Below, one piece after another: positions 18,138 to 27,614 of a stretch of DNA of 64,000 bases; position 1 is the stretch's first letter, and each line of letters opens with the position of its first letter. Location: contig JBJOMN010000022.1 of assembly GCA_046052345.1 (NCBI GenBank), forward strand, positions 124,001 through 188,000. Reading direction: 5' to 3'. A program made the position numbers and the translations under genes. Source of the DNA: Pollutiaquabacter sp046052345. Lineage in GTDB: Bacteria; Bacteroidota; Bacteroidia; AKYH767-A; 2013-40CM-41-45. The notes beneath the pieces were generated by a model. That model searched no databases. It saw only the letters and a program-made list of their open reading frames with translations, and was not told the origin of the DNA.

Positions 18138-20456
18138 TCACTCGCTTCCCGCCACCCCGCACCCCTGCTTATACCTTCTTACTTCCCCCGTCAGCGACAG
18201 CGTCTCCGCAAAGAGCACATACCGTCCCGGAATCGCCGGGAAGCCGGAATCATCAGTACCGTCCCATACGATGACCCCTTCGTTGCCGGCCAAAGAATTG
18301 TTCACCAAGGCTCTTACCATGCGTCCGCTTTCCGAAAAGATGCGCACGTTCAGCAAACGGCCGGGATCAGGGAACCGATAACGGATGACGAGCTGGTCGT
18401 TGCGGCCGTCGTTGTTCGGAGTAAAAACACGGCTCTCCGGTTCAAGTTCCGACGAGTATTCACCCACTGCAGCAGCCTGGGAATTGGCACGTCCGGGCGT
18501 GGCGCCACCGCATGTCGTCGCAGCGGAATGCCACGTCTCCCGTTGCATCGAATTCAAGCCCGCGTCGATCCGCTCGAGGCTGATCCCTTTGTCGTCCGAC
18601 AAGAGCGGATAATGCCATTCGCTGCTGTATCGCATCCGATCAATCGTATCCCCTGATGCGGAAATCAACAGGACTCCGCCCCGGTCCGCATTGAAATCCG
18701 GAAGGTCCGGACACGCTATCAGACGGTATTTGTCGTGTGAGGCGTAGGCGCTTCGTAGTGCAGGAACCTGTTCCGTCCACGCTATCGTTTCGCCCGGAAA
18801 AATCAACCGGTGACTTCGTATCAGCGGCATAGCAGCACCCGAAGCTGCCGTGAAAAGAAAGTCCGTCTCGGCCACGGATAAATTGATCAGGTCTATCACT
18901 TTCCCTGAACGGTTCAGCAACTCGATGAAATCGGATATCCCGTCAACAGCATCGTACAGCAGCTCGTTTATCACAAGATCGCCGGCCGCAGGACTTTCAC
19001 CGATTGAAGCCCTTACTGAATGCAGCGTATCGGCGAAATTGCCCGGACAGTCGGTGACGAAGCGGTAAGGGCGGACAGTGAGCGCTCCCGCGAACGCATT
19101 CTGAAAAGAAACAGCGAACTCGCAATCGCTTATCCGCAGGACACTTTCAGGGATAAGAGCGCTTCCGACATCGTCCCTGATGCTAAGACTTCCCGGTACC
19201 AGGCTGTCGACATACTCCGAGAAATTGACATGGATGAGATGACTGTTTTCCGGCCACGCCGATACGATCCAGGGCTCCTCCGCGTCGACAAATCCACCGG
19301 CGACTGAATTATTCTTCCCCGGCGTTCCTCCTGCAAAGTTCAGGCTGGCAGTCCAGTTCCCTTCGTCCGCACAAAGGAAGGTCGTGTCAATCCGTTCGAG
19401 CGTCCATCCGCCGTATGACTTGGAAGCGTCGTGATACGTATCGTCACTGAACCGGACCCGGTCGATCGGCTGGCCGCGGCTTGAAAGCAATTCAAGCTGG
19501 TCGCCGATATCGTTGTTGAGGGACGGAAACGTTGCGGCCGGCAGCACAGGACAGTCGGCCGGAAACAACGTAGCATCCTGTGCTTTGCACACTATCGCGA
19601 AGCCTCCCGGCGCCAGCGAAGAGTTGGCAGGCAATCGGGCTTCCGTCGATCCGTCGGTGATCCGCCAGCCTTGCAGGTGCACCGTATCGTTCGACCTGTT
19701 GACCAGCTCGACGAACTCGATCGGAGGAATCAATGCGTCGGCAGAAGGTTCAAAATAGATTTCATTGAAGAGCACTGCATGCGGCGGATAAGCAAGGGTG
19801 GTCTCCGTGTCCGAACGAAACGGGCCGGCATAGAAATCATCGAAATAAAACCGCGTAGCATTGGATGAGGTATAGGTACATCGGATTCCTAGGAAAGAGG
19901 ATGATGAATAGCTTCCCTCCGCTCCTAGCCCGGCGAACTGATATGCGCCGGAGCAGGAAGGGTCAATATACAGACGCCATACGCCGGCTTCATCCCTTGT
20001 CACCTTCACCGACAGAGCGAAAGCCGACGCGATCTGACCGTCCTGCGCACGAAGTACGGATACGAACTGTGAACTGTCCTGGCGGAATAACTCGACGGCA
20101 TCGTTGGACAACGCTTCCCCGAACTGAAGGAAATATCCGTTACCGCTGAAATCCTCGCGGTCAGATACCAGATATACGCGTGCATAGTTGGAAGATGAAG
20201 GAGAAAACGCCATTCGTACGGTAAACCGCCACTCCATGCTGTCCAGGTCACTCATGGGAATATGGGCGGAGAGGTACGAGGTTCCGGGGTCTACGGCAGA
20301 CAATTGAAGCTCTTGGTCGGCATTCACGATGAAGTCCCCGGTATCGCCGCTCCAGGCAGGATATTGAAGGAATTCATTGTCTGAAAAATCGTCGGTCCAT
20401 TGTGCCGTACAACGGATGTAACCGATCAACGCGAAAAAAAGAAACAAGTGCCGCAT
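18138..20456 (-). CDS. secreted protein with two lamin-tail domains and C-terminal FlgD/CHU_C-like domain
   Basis: I start this 772-residue protein at the ATG at 20456 (MRHLFLFFALIGYIRC), which gives a signal peptide; the open frame runs farther upstream but covers the asd promoter and start. Residues 20-225 are a beta-sandwich (QWTDDFSDNEF, FYFDDFYAGPF). Residues 228-400 form a lamin-tail domain (LFNEIYFEPSADALIPPIEF, LQGWRITDG). Residues 400-505 are an Ig-like domain. Residues 510-675 are a second lamin-tail domain (LVINELLYDAVDGISDFIEL). Residues 685-772 (RVFTPNNDGRNDQLVIRY, VIVWDGTDDSG, PGRYVLF) resemble FlgD Ig-like or type B T9SS tails. No catalytic motif is visible; lamin-tail modules are linked to surface binding or nuclease partners. 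Confidence 0.85.
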   Translation of the reverse strand: MRHLFLFFALIGYIRCTAQWTDDFSDNEFLQYPAWSGDTGDFIVNADQELQLSAVDPGTSYLSAHIPMSDLDSMEWRFTVRMAFSPSSSNYARVYLVSDREDFSGNGYFLQFGEALSNDAVELFRQDSSQFVSVLRAQDGQIASAFALSVKVTRDEAGVWRLYIDPSCSGAYQFAGLGAEGSYSSSSFLGIRCTYTSSNATRFYFDDFYAGPFRSDTETTLAYPPHAVLFNEIYFEPSADALIPPIEFVELVNRSNDTVHLQGWRITDGSTEARLPANSSLAPGGFAIVCKAQDATLFPADCPVLPAATFPSLNNDIGDQLELLSSRGQPIDRVRFSDDTYHDASKSYGGWTLERIDTTFLCADEGNWTASLNFAGGTPGKNNSVAGGFVDAEEPWIVSAWPENSHLIHVNFSEYVDSLVPGSLSIRDDVGSALIPESVLRISDCEFAVSFQNAFAGALTVRPYRFVTDCPGNFADTLHSVRASIGESPAAGDLVINELLYDAVDGISDFIELLNRSGKVIDLINLSVAETDFLFTAASGAAMPLIRSHRLIFPGETIAWTEQVPALRSAYASHDKYRLIACPDLPDFNADRGGVLLISASGDTIDRMRYSSEWHYPLLSDDKGISLERIDAGLNSMQRETWHSAATTCGGATPGRANSQAAAVGEYSSELEPESRVFTPNNDGRNDQLVIRYRFPDPGRLLNVRIFSESGRMVRALVNNSLAGNEGVIVWDGTDDSGFPAIPGRYVLFAETLSLTGEVRRYKQGCGVAGSE

Positions 20457-20565
20457 CCGGGGAATTATTTCAGGATGCGAAACAAAAGCTTTCCTGTTCC
20501 GTGTAAAACCTCTATAAGGTGGATTTTGTATTTTCCTGCCTGTTTTGGGATAGAACACTAAAAAC

Positions 20566-21558
20566 ATGAAAGTAGCAGTCGTTGGAGCCACCGGCCTGGT
20601 CGGCGGTACCATGTTGAAGGTCCTCGAGGAACGTCGTTTTCCCGTCACCGAACTGATTCCTGTAGCCACCGAGCGCTCTATCGGCAAGGAGGTTACTTTC
20701 GCCGGGAAACAGTGGAAAGTCGTTTCAGCAGAGGATGCGATTTCCCGAAAACCCGCAGTGGCCTTATTTTCAGCCGGTGGCGGAACTTCCCTGGAATGGG
20801 CGCCGAAGTTCGCCGAAGCAGGCATCACGGTAATTGACAACTCTTCCGCCTGGCGCATGGACCCGGGCAAGAAACTGGTCGTACCGGAGATCAATGCGGA
20901 GGTGCTGCAGACCGAGGACAAGATCATCGCCAACCCGAACTGTTCGACGATCCAGATGGTGATGGCATTGAAACCGCTGCACGACCGCTACGGCATCAGG
21001 AGGATCGTCGTCTCCACCTATCAGTCTGTTTCAGGCACCGGTAAAAAAGCCATCGACCAGCTGATGAACGAACGCAAAGGCACAGAAGGTGAAATGGCGT
21101 ATAAATACACCATCGACCTGAACATCCTTCCTCAGATCGATTCCTTCCTCGACAACGGTTACACCAAAGAGGAGATGAAGATGGTGAACGAAACACGGAA
21201 GATCCTTCGTGACGATTCCATCCGTATCACTTCGACCACTGTGCGGGTTCCCGTCAAGGGCGGCCACAGCGAATCGGTCAATGTGGAATTCACGAAAGAC
21301 TTCGAGCTGGGCGATGTGCGAAACCTGCTGGCTGCCATGCCGGGTGTCGTCGTCGTAGACGATCCGGCACACCAGCGGTATCCGATGCCGATCGATGCGG
21401 AAGGGAAAGACGATGTGTTCGTCGGACGTATCCGCAGGGACGAGTCGCAGCCGAACACCCTCAATCTCTGGATCGTGGCGGACAACCTCCGCAAAGGAGC
21501 GGCAACCAACGCTGTTCAGATCGCGGAATACCTGCTGCGGAAGAACATGCTTTCCTAA
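20566..21558 (+). CDS. asd: aspartate-semialdehyde dehydrogenase
   Basis: This enzyme makes aspartate-4-semialdehyde from aspartyl phosphate with NADPH, at the branch point to lysine/diaminopimelate, threonine and methionine. It has 330 residues. The N-terminal Rossmann motif is VGATGLVGGTML. The catalytic Cys is in NPNCSTIQMV, and the general-base His is in the VKGGHSESVNVEF segment. The substrate-binding Arg lies in VRVPV and the interface signature is STYQSVSGTGKKA. The stop overlaps the convergent SIMPL gene by 4 bases. It is a lone biosynthetic gene with no pathway neighbours here. Confidence 0.97.
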   Translation: MKVAVVGATGLVGGTMLKVLEERRFPVTELIPVATERSIGKEVTFAGKQWKVVSAEDAISRKPAVALFSAGGGTSLEWAPKFAEAGITVIDNSSAWRMDPGKKLVVPEINAEVLQTEDKIIANPNCSTIQMVMALKPLHDRYGIRRIVVSTYQSVSGTGKKAIDQLMNERKGTEGEMAYKYTIDLNILPQIDSFLDNGYTKEEMKMVNETRKILRDDSIRITSTTVRVPVKGGHSESVNVEFTKDFELGDVRNLLAAMPGVVVVDDPAHQRYPMPIDAEGKDDVFVGRIRRDESQPNTLNLWIVADNLRKGAATNAVQIAEYLLRKNMLS

Positions 21559-22286
21559 TCGACCTGGAACTCCATCCGGATGGTGATGCTCGCGGTCTTC
21601 TCCCGCGAGCCGGTATTGAAAACCCCTCCGTAACTGTAATCCTCGTTCGAGTTCTGTCCCGTGATCTGGAAAACACCCATGGTGGCTTTCCTTACGCGTG
21701 AGACCGACGTACCGCTGTTCTCGGAAATTGTCTGCGCCCGTTTGCGGGCGTCCGCCGCTGCGTTGGCCAGAAGGTCGAGTTTGAGGTCGGCAAGCTTCGT
21801 ATAGTAATAGGACGGTTCTCCGGAGTAGAACTCGATGCCCTGCTCGATGAGTTCCGTAACCTGACGGGAGACTTCCTCGATCTTTTCAATGCTCTTGGAC
21901 TCGACCTTTACGCGCTGCGTCAGGTTGTAGCCGGTGAAATCGGAGCCGGTCTGGCGGCCGTTCTCATCATAGCGATACGAGAATTGCTTGTCTATTTCCA
22001 CCGAAGAGAACACTATTTCCTTTTCGGCGACCCCCTTACGGACAAGATAATTGCGGATGTTGGTCTCGTCGGTCTTGAGCTGCGCGTACGCCGACTTCAA
22101 GTCCAGGTTTTTCCGGGAATAACTGCCGTTCCAGACAATAAGGTCGCTGGTGAAATCCTTGGATGCCAGGCCGGTCACTGAAACGGTCTCCTGGGAGCGG
22201 TACCGGTAGTTCCATGCGTTTCCAAGCAAGTAGGCGGTGACGATCATGGCCACCGCAAGCGAAAGGGTTCCTAAATGGTTCTTCAT
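21555..22286 (-). CDS. SIMPL domain protein (DUF541), periplasmic
   Basis: The protein has 243 residues. Residues 7-24 are an uncleaved or signal-anchor helix (LSLAVAMIVTAYLLGNAW), followed by a SIMPL domain of about 200 residues (VSVTGLASKDFTSDLIVW, AYAQLKTDETNIRNYLVRKG, VTELIEQGIEF, AAADARKRAQTIS). SIMPL proteins are exported oligomers; oxidative-stress and signalling roles are reported for some, but the biochemical function is unsettled. The end overlaps the asd stop, and the start has a candidate -7 box (TATCTTCG at 22308-22315 on the minus strand). The downstream beta-lactamase-like gene begins over 1 kb away upstream on the same strand and is probably separate. Confidence 0.88.
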   Translation of the reverse strand: MKNHLGTLSLAVAMIVTAYLLGNAWNYRYRSQETVSVTGLASKDFTSDLIVWNGSYSRKNLDLKSAYAQLKTDETNIRNYLVRKGVAEKEIVFSSVEIDKQFSYRYDENGRQTGSDFTGYNLTQRVKVESKSIEKIEEVSRQVTELIEQGIEFYSGEPSYYYTKLADLKLDLLANAAADARKRAQTISENSGTSVSRVRKATMGVFQITGQNSNEDYSYGGVFNTGSREKTASITIRMEFQVD

Positions 22287-22339
22287 ACGGAAGTCTTAAA
22301 CGGCTTCCGAAGATAACTATTTGATGTAAACAGGAAATA

Positions 22340-23362
22340 TCAGCTGCCGATGAAGGACTTATAGTACCTGAACGACTCTCCGGAAACGGCTTTCACGACT
22401 TCAGTGAGGGCCTTGAGGTCGCTGCCCTGTGTCATGATCCCTATGAGGTACGGCTGATTGCCGCAATAGACGATGCCGAACTCATGCAGTTGCGCAGTGT
22501 TTCCCATCACGCGCTCACCGAATTTGTGTGCAATCACCATCGGCTCTCCGATTCCGGCGACAATGCCGTCCGAATAGGTTGAGCGCGTCAGCAGCCCGAG
22601 GGCGTATTCGCTTCCTTCCTCGCTGAGATAGGTGCCGTTGTACAGGGCGCGGAAGAACTTACTCATGTCGGAAGCAGTGATGAAATACTCACTGGAAAAA
22701 TCCGGGACGGGAATGTTAAGGTCCGTGAAGAGCTTGTTGAAGAGGCTCTGATTGAGATACGCCTGCAGCAAAACGGTGGCATCGTTATCCGAGAACTGGA
22801 TCATATACTCGAGCAACGTTCGGATGGTGTAGTCCCGGTTCTCACGCAATCTGGTATTTCCGATGTTCTGCTTGTAGGAGGAATTATGGCCGTCAAAGTG
22901 GACTTTACGGTCCAGCAGGCCGCTCGTTTTTTCCGCTTCCCTCAGAAAGGTCATCATGATCGGTACCTTGATCATGCTCGCCGGATTATATGTCTGATTG
23001 GGGTTGACTGCGAACCAGGCTCCGTCATTCAGTCGGCGGAAATAGACCGTGACCTCTGATGCCTTCCGGGAGGAAGTCGCCTCCTCTGTGATTTCCCGTA
23101 TCTTCTGCTTGACGGGTGCAAGCATACGGCTCTCCTCGGCAAGGTCAGCCAGCAACAAAGGCCGGGCCAACGACACGCCCGGAAGTCGGGTCTCCGTGAA
23201 TTCGGAATGACATTCCTTATCGGGTACTGCAGTCAGCGGTACGGCGGAACGCATGCAACACGACTGAAGAAAATAGACCGCCGCTGCTACTGAAAGCGTG
23301 CTGAGGAATAACGTGTAAAACGGTATTCGGCGTAGAAACAGTCTTTTAAGAAAAGGCGCCAT
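22340..23362 (-). CDS. class A beta-lactamase-like serine hydrolase
   Basis: The protein has 340 residues. A membrane segment near the N-terminus (about residues 14-33, LFLSTLSVAAAVYFLQSCC) makes it a lipoprotein or an anchored periplasmic enzyme. The penicillin-binding fold motifs are present: SxxK as SMIK in NPASMIKVPIMMTFL, SDN in IQFSDNDATVLL, and the KTG position as HKFGERV. This is the broad family that contains class A beta-lactamases and DD-peptidase-like proteins. The Glu166-type omega-loop residue cannot be assigned with confidence, so hydrolysis of beta-lactams is unproven. A Cys pair at 31-32 could be a lipobox (FLQSCC). It sits 161 bases after the purF stop with no obvious partner. 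Confidence 0.85.
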   Translation of the reverse strand: MAPFLKRLFLRRIPFYTLFLSTLSVAAAVYFLQSCCMRSAVPLTAVPDKECHSEFTETRLPGVSLARPLLLADLAEESRMLAPVKQKIREITEEATSSRKASEVTVYFRRLNDGAWFAVNPNQTYNPASMIKVPIMMTFLREAEKTSGLLDRKVHFDGHNSSYKQNIGNTRLRENRDYTIRTLLEYMIQFSDNDATVLLQAYLNQSLFNKLFTDLNIPVPDFSSEYFITASDMSKFFRALYNGTYLSEEGSEYALGLLTRSTYSDGIVAGIGEPMVIAHKFGERVMGNTAQLHEFGIVYCGNQPYLIGIMTQGSDLKALTEVVKAVSGESFRYYKSFIGS

Positions 23363-23523
23363 TGTTCTTTCTTACAATTACGGAATAATCACCCGTTACG
23401 GTTTAGTGGTAAAAGTATTGATGCGACGAAAGACGACGATTTTGCGTAGTGTGACACCTATTGAGGCCCCTACATTTAGGCCATAAAATGAAGTTGTAGG
23501 AAACAACCCTCAGCTCCGCAGAA

Positions 23524-25425
23524 TCAATACGCCCGTGCGCTGATTCCCTCGATGTAGTTCACGAAAGCCCGGTTGACCACCCGGTTGCCTCCGGGAGTCG
23601 GATAATTTCCGGTAAAGTACCAGTCACCGCGGTGGTTGGGACAGGCGGAATGCAAGTCCTCTATTTTCTGGAAAATGAGCTCCACTTCCGTATCGCAGGA
23701 TTCAGGCTTCACGAGTTCCGCGATCTTGGCACTGATCTGCTCTGCGGTGAACGGTTGGTAGATCATGCGTACGAAATTCTTCATCTCGTGCATACCGAGC
23801 TCCAGTTGCTCCTTGCACCGGTGATAGACCTCGTCGATGACATGCTCCATATCGTTCTCTTCGAGCAGCCGGATGGCTGCGCGGAATGCGACCAGGTCGC
23901 CGATGCGCGCCATGTCTATTCCATAACAGTCCGGATAACGGATCTGGGGCGCGGAGGAAACGATGACGATCTTCTTGGGGCCAAGCCGGTCCAGCATGCG
24001 CAGGATGGAATTCTTCAGCGTGGTTCCGCGAACGATCGAATCGTCGATCACGACCAGATTGTCCTTGCCGCGGCGCAGGCTTCCGTACGTGATGTCATAG
24101 ACATGCGCGACCATCTCGCTGCGTTCGGCATCGTTCGTTATGAAAGTACGCAGCTTGGCGTCCTTCAGCGCGATTTTCTCCGCCCGCGGACGCATCGAAA
24201 GTATGTCGTTCAGCTTCTCGTCAGTGATTGCGTCACCGAGCGCCTTGATCTTCCGCTTCTTCACGTCCTTGAGGTAGTCTTCCATGCCGCTCATCATACC
24301 GTAGAAGGCGACCTCCGCCGTATTGGGTATGAACGAGAAGACCGTGTTCTTCACATCGTTATCGATGGAAGTTAATATGGACCGGCACAGCAGACGTCCC
24401 AGTTCCTTCCGCTCCTGATAGATATCGGCATCGCTGCCGCGGGAGAAATAGATCCGTTCAAACGAACAGCTGAGGCGCTGAAAAGGCTCGCGGATCATCG
24501 GCTCGGTCACTTTTCCGTTTTTCCGGATGACCAACGCATGTCCCGGCTTTATTTCCCGGATCGACTCCGCCGGCACATTGAAAGCGGTCTGGATCGCCGG
24601 TCGCTCGGAAGTGACGACGACCACCTCGTCGTCCTGATAGTAGTAGGCCGGACGGATGCCGGACGGGTCCCGGAGTACGAAAGCGTCACCGTGCCCGAAC
24701 AGTCCTGATATCACATAACCGCCATCCCAATGTTTGGATGAGCGCTTGAGGATCCGTTCGATATCGAGGTGCGCTGCGATGAGCGGCGTGATCTCCTGCT
24801 TGCTGTTACCCAATGCCTTGAACCGGGCATATTGTTCTTCGTTCTCTTCATCCAGGAAATGGCCGATGTTCTCCATCACGGTGACGGTATCGGATTTCTC
24901 CTTCGGATGTTGCCCCAATTCGATCAGATGCGCGAAAAGCTCCTCGACATTCGTCATGTTGAAGTTCCCCGCCACCACCAGGTTCTTCGTCATCCAGTTG
25001 TTCTGGCGAAGGAACGGATGGCAGGCTTCTATGGAGTTCCCTCCGTACGTACCGTAACGGAGATGCCCCAGCCACAACTCTCCCGTAAAGGCGACATTCT
25101 TCTTCAGCCAGTCCGTATCCTCCAGTCTGGCGGGGTCGTTCTTGGCCAGTTCTTCAAAGCGCGTATTGATACGGCTGAAGATGTCCGCCAGGGGCTGCTT
25201 TTCGACCGAGCGGTAACGGGAAATATAACGTGTTCCGGGGTCGACGTCGAATTTGATGTTCGCGACTCCCGCTCCGTCCTGGCCGCGGTTGTGCTGCTTC
25301 TCCATGAGGAGATACAGCTTATGCTGGCCGTAGAAGCTGGTGCCGTATTTGGCACGGTAGTAGGAAAGCGGTTTGAGGAGACGGACGAGGGCGATGCCGC
25401 ACTCGTGGTGGAGAACATCTGACAT
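23524..25425 (-). CDS. purF: amidophosphoribosyltransferase, long Bacteroidota form
   Basis: PurF makes 5-phosphoribosylamine from PRPP and glutamine, the first step of purine synthesis. The protein has 633 residues against about 470-500 in most bacteria. The N-terminal nucleophile is Cys9 (MSDVLHHECGIALVRL), so an eight-residue leader would have to be removed, as in the Bacillus type. The glutaminase domain covers residues 9-310 (EKQHNRGQDGAGVA, LWLGHLRYGTYGG, GNFNMTN, RDPSGIRPAYY). The phosphoribosyltransferase domain follows (VVIDDSIVRGTTLKNSIL, PRPP loop). Extra sequence of about 130 residues after the PRPP loop includes Cys-containing segments (PESCDTEVEL, LHSACPNHRG). The ATG is 7 bases from a candidate -7 box, so the leader is short. 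Confidence 0.9.
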   Translation of the reverse strand: MSDVLHHECGIALVRLLKPLSYYRAKYGTSFYGQHKLYLLMEKQHNRGQDGAGVANIKFDVDPGTRYISRYRSVEKQPLADIFSRINTRFEELAKNDPARLEDTDWLKKNVAFTGELWLGHLRYGTYGGNSIEACHPFLRQNNWMTKNLVVAGNFNMTNVEELFAHLIELGQHPKEKSDTVTVMENIGHFLDEENEEQYARFKALGNSKQEITPLIAAHLDIERILKRSSKHWDGGYVISGLFGHGDAFVLRDPSGIRPAYYYQDDEVVVVTSERPAIQTAFNVPAESIREIKPGHALVIRKNGKVTEPMIREPFQRLSCSFERIYFSRGSDADIYQERKELGRLLCRSILTSIDNDVKNTVFSFIPNTAEVAFYGMMSGMEDYLKDVKKRKIKALGDAITDEKLNDILSMRPRAEKIALKDAKLRTFITNDAERSEMVAHVYDITYGSLRRGKDNLVVIDDSIVRGTTLKNSILRMLDRLGPKKIVIVSSAPQIRYPDCYGIDMARIGDLVAFRAAIRLLEENDMEHVIDEVYHRCKEQLELGMHEMKNFVRMIYQPFTAEQISAKIAELVKPESCDTEVELIFQKIEDLHSACPNHRGDWYFTGNYPTPGGNRVVNRAFVNYIEGISARAY

Positions 25426-25432
25426 CCTGAGG

Positions 25433-25440
25433 CGAAGGTA
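25433..25440 (-). promoter_or_regulatory. candidate -7 promoter element for purF
   Basis: TACCTTCG on the minus strand matches TAnnTTTG at all but one fixed base and lies 7 bases before the purF ATG. Its left flank (AAATTACG) resembles that of the ileS element (GAATTACG). No -33 box was found at normal spacing. Confidence 0.3.
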
Positions 25441-25481
25441 CGTAATTTCCGCGGGGCGGACAACGTGAAGACGGCCGGAAT

Positions 25482-26762
25482 TCAGGTGTTCAGGCGACGC
25501 TCCTTGGAAAACTGGACATAGAAACGGTGCATGTCCTCAGAATAGCGGTAGGAAAGGAAAAAATGGTAATGGTCGCATATGCGCTTCACGATGGCCAGCC
25601 CCAACCCGACCGACTCCGGGGCGTCACCTCTTTTGAAACGCTCGAAAATGCGCTGGTCAGGAAGGGTGGGAGGCTTTCCTGAATTCGACATCTCAAGGGA
25701 ATCGCTCAGCAAACGTATATGAAAGGTGCCGCCCTCGTCGGTGTACTTGATGGCATTCGAAAACAGGTTGCTGACCAGTATGTCCGCCAGGTACGGATTC
25801 ATCCTTACACGCAGTTGGTCGTCCAGCCGGATATCGGTTTTCAGGGAGCGCGACTGCAGGAAGAAATCGAAATCCTCCATGCGCTTCCGGATCAGCTGCG
25901 AGAAATCGACGGGCTCCTCTCCGGAATACTGGTCGTTCTCGATCCTTGTCAGAAGGATCAGCCCGCGATTCATCTTGGTGAGCCTGTTGACGGCGTCCAG
26001 CGTGGAATGGATCTGCTCCATCTGTTCAGGAGTGAGATTGCCGGATTGTAAAAGCAACTCGAGTTTCGACTGGATGATGGCCAGCGGCGTCTGGGTCTCG
26101 TGCGACATGTTCTCCGTGAACTCTTTGAGATTCCTGTAGTCGCTGTTGACTTTCTCCGTCAGCTTGGTGAGTTCGTCGTTCAGTGCATTGAACTCGTCGA
26201 CGCGGGAGGGCTCGAAGCGCACCTTGCCGCCTCGCTGCAGGTCGAACCGCTTGAGCGCATCCAATGCACGGTAGAACGGACGCCAGATGGAGGAGGAGAA
26301 ATAGCGGTTGAGAAAGTAAAAACAGGCGATGATGTCGATCGCCACCAGCAACAGTGTGATGGCGACCCCGTTCAGCAGGTCGCGGTTCGTCGTAAGTCGC
26401 TCCCCGATGGTGATGCGGTAAGCCCTTCCTGAAATCTCCTCCTCGTAGGTCAGCAACCGTAGCGGGATCATCGCCTTCTCGGCCGGGTCATAGACCGAGG
26501 AGTCGCGGAGCAGGACCCTGAAAGTAGTGAAGCGGGAAAGCGTGTCGACGCGGATATGGTCGCTGATCTCGAAAGGACGTCCCTGCAGATTCGGCTGCTG
26601 CGCGATCTGTTTGCGCAGCAGCGCCTTGGTGTAAAGCATGTGCTCCGTGATGCCGGTATCGACTACGTACAATACACGGTAGGCGAGGAATATGCTGCTC
26701 ACCAACAGCAACGCAAGAGCGACGATGATGTAAAAGCGGTTGGTGAGGTTAAGGAGCTTCAT
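25482..26762 (-). CDS. two-component sensor histidine kinase
   Basis: The protein has 426 residues. Two membrane helices (about 10-30, YIIVALALLLVSSIFLAYRVL, and 135-158, AITLLLVAIDIIACFYFL) flank a periplasmic sensor of about 100 residues with no recognised fold. A HAMP-like linker is at 160-205. The HisKA domain has the phospho-acceptor His in NMSHETQTPLAIIQSKL (about residue 218). The HATPase domain shows the N box (NLFSNAIKYTD) and G box (ESVGLGLAIVKRI). The start overlaps the stop of the response regulator by 4 bases (ATGA), so the pair is translationally coupled. No target gene can be named. Confidence 0.93.
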   Translation of the reverse strand: MKLLNLTNRFYIIVALALLLVSSIFLAYRVLYVVDTGITEHMLYTKALLRKQIAQQPNLQGRPFEISDHIRVDTLSRFTTFRVLLRDSSVYDPAEKAMIPLRLLTYEEEISGRAYRITIGERLTTNRDLLNGVAITLLLVAIDIIACFYFLNRYFSSSIWRPFYRALDALKRFDLQRGGKVRFEPSRVDEFNALNDELTKLTEKVNSDYRNLKEFTENMSHETQTPLAIIQSKLELLLQSGNLTPEQMEQIHSTLDAVNRLTKMNRGLILLTRIENDQYSGEEPVDFSQLIRKRMEDFDFFLQSRSLKTDIRLDDQLRVRMNPYLADILVSNLFSNAIKYTDEGGTFHIRLLSDSLEMSNSGKPPTLPDQRIFERFKRGDAPESVGLGLAIVKRICDHYHFFLSYRYSEDMHRFYVQFSKERRLNT

Positions 26763-27436
26763 TCGTTCGTGAACTTATATCCGACGCCGTATACGGAATG
26801 GATATAGTCCTTGCCGCCGTTATCCACGATCTTCTTGCGGAGGTTCTTTATATGACTGTAGATGAAGTCGAACGAATCCGCGATGTCGGAGTGGTCGCCC
26901 CAGAGGTGCTCCGCAATGGCTTCCTTGGTAAGCACCCGGTCCGGATTGTTGATCAGGTAGACCATCAGCTCGTGTTCCTTCTTGGTCAGCGTCACCATCT
27001 TTTCACCGATGTACATCACCATTTCATCCGGAACGAGTTTTAGCTCCTGAAAGATGATGGCTTTCCGGTCCTGCGAGGCGCGGCGACGGGAGACGGAATT
27101 GATCCGCGCAATCAGCTCCGACATATGGAAGGGCTTGGTGATGTAATCGTCCGCTCCGATGTTCAATCCGGTAAGCCGGTCGTCGAGTGAGTTGCGGGCG
27201 GAAATGATCAGGATGCCGGTGGTGTGCTCCTTCTTCTGCATCGCCTCGATCACTTTGAACCCGCTTCCGTCCGGAAGACCTATGTCAAGGAGTATGCAGT
27301 TGAAATCCCCGGCAGCAATGGACGACAACGCCTGATCCAGATTCTCCGCTTTCGTGCATTTCATGCCGACGCCGGAAAGGTATTCGTCCATCGAGTTGAG
27401 TAGTTCTTTCTCGTCTTCTACGATCAGTATGTCCAT
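26759..27436 (-). CDS. OmpR/PhoB-family response regulator
   Basis: I start it at the ATG at 27436 (MDILIVEDEKELL), the normal receiver-domain start, giving 225 residues; the frame is open for 29 codons more, but that part is not receiver-like. The receiver domain has acidic EDE, the phospho-acceptor Asp in CILLDIGLPDGSGF, and the Lys in YITKPFH. The C-terminal winged helix (LTKKEHELMVYLINN, LWGDHSDIADSFDFIYSHIKNLRKKI, YIHSVYGVGYKF) binds DNA. It is transcribed first and overlaps the kinase gene by 4 bases. The 178-base gap to the divergent gene at 27615 would hold both promoters. Confidence 0.95.
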   Translation of the reverse strand: MDILIVEDEKELLNSMDEYLSGVGMKCTKAENLDQALSSIAAGDFNCILLDIGLPDGSGFKVIEAMQKKEHTTGILIISARNSLDDRLTGLNIGADDYITKPFHMSELIARINSVSRRRASQDRKAIIFQELKLVPDEMVMYIGEKMVTLTKKEHELMVYLINNPDRVLTKEAIAEHLWGDHSDIADSFDFIYSHIKNLRKKIVDNGGKDYIHSVYGVGYKFTNE

Positions 27437-27614
27437 GGCGATGCTGAAGTTTTTATGAAGATAGCGGTAGGCTTGCTCAAAAATAGGGAGACAGGATGAA
27501 TTATTCAGCATGATTCCCCACATACATCGTGATTTCAGAAATAAAACAAATTCGCCCTACTACATTCGCAATGAATCACAAACCATACACGTTTAAAATC
27601 AAATCCGATATCCG

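Noticed and set aside
20457..20933. Upstream extension of the lamin-tail gene
   Set aside because: It runs across the asd start and promoter. The ATG at 20456 gives a proper signal peptide, while the extension has none.
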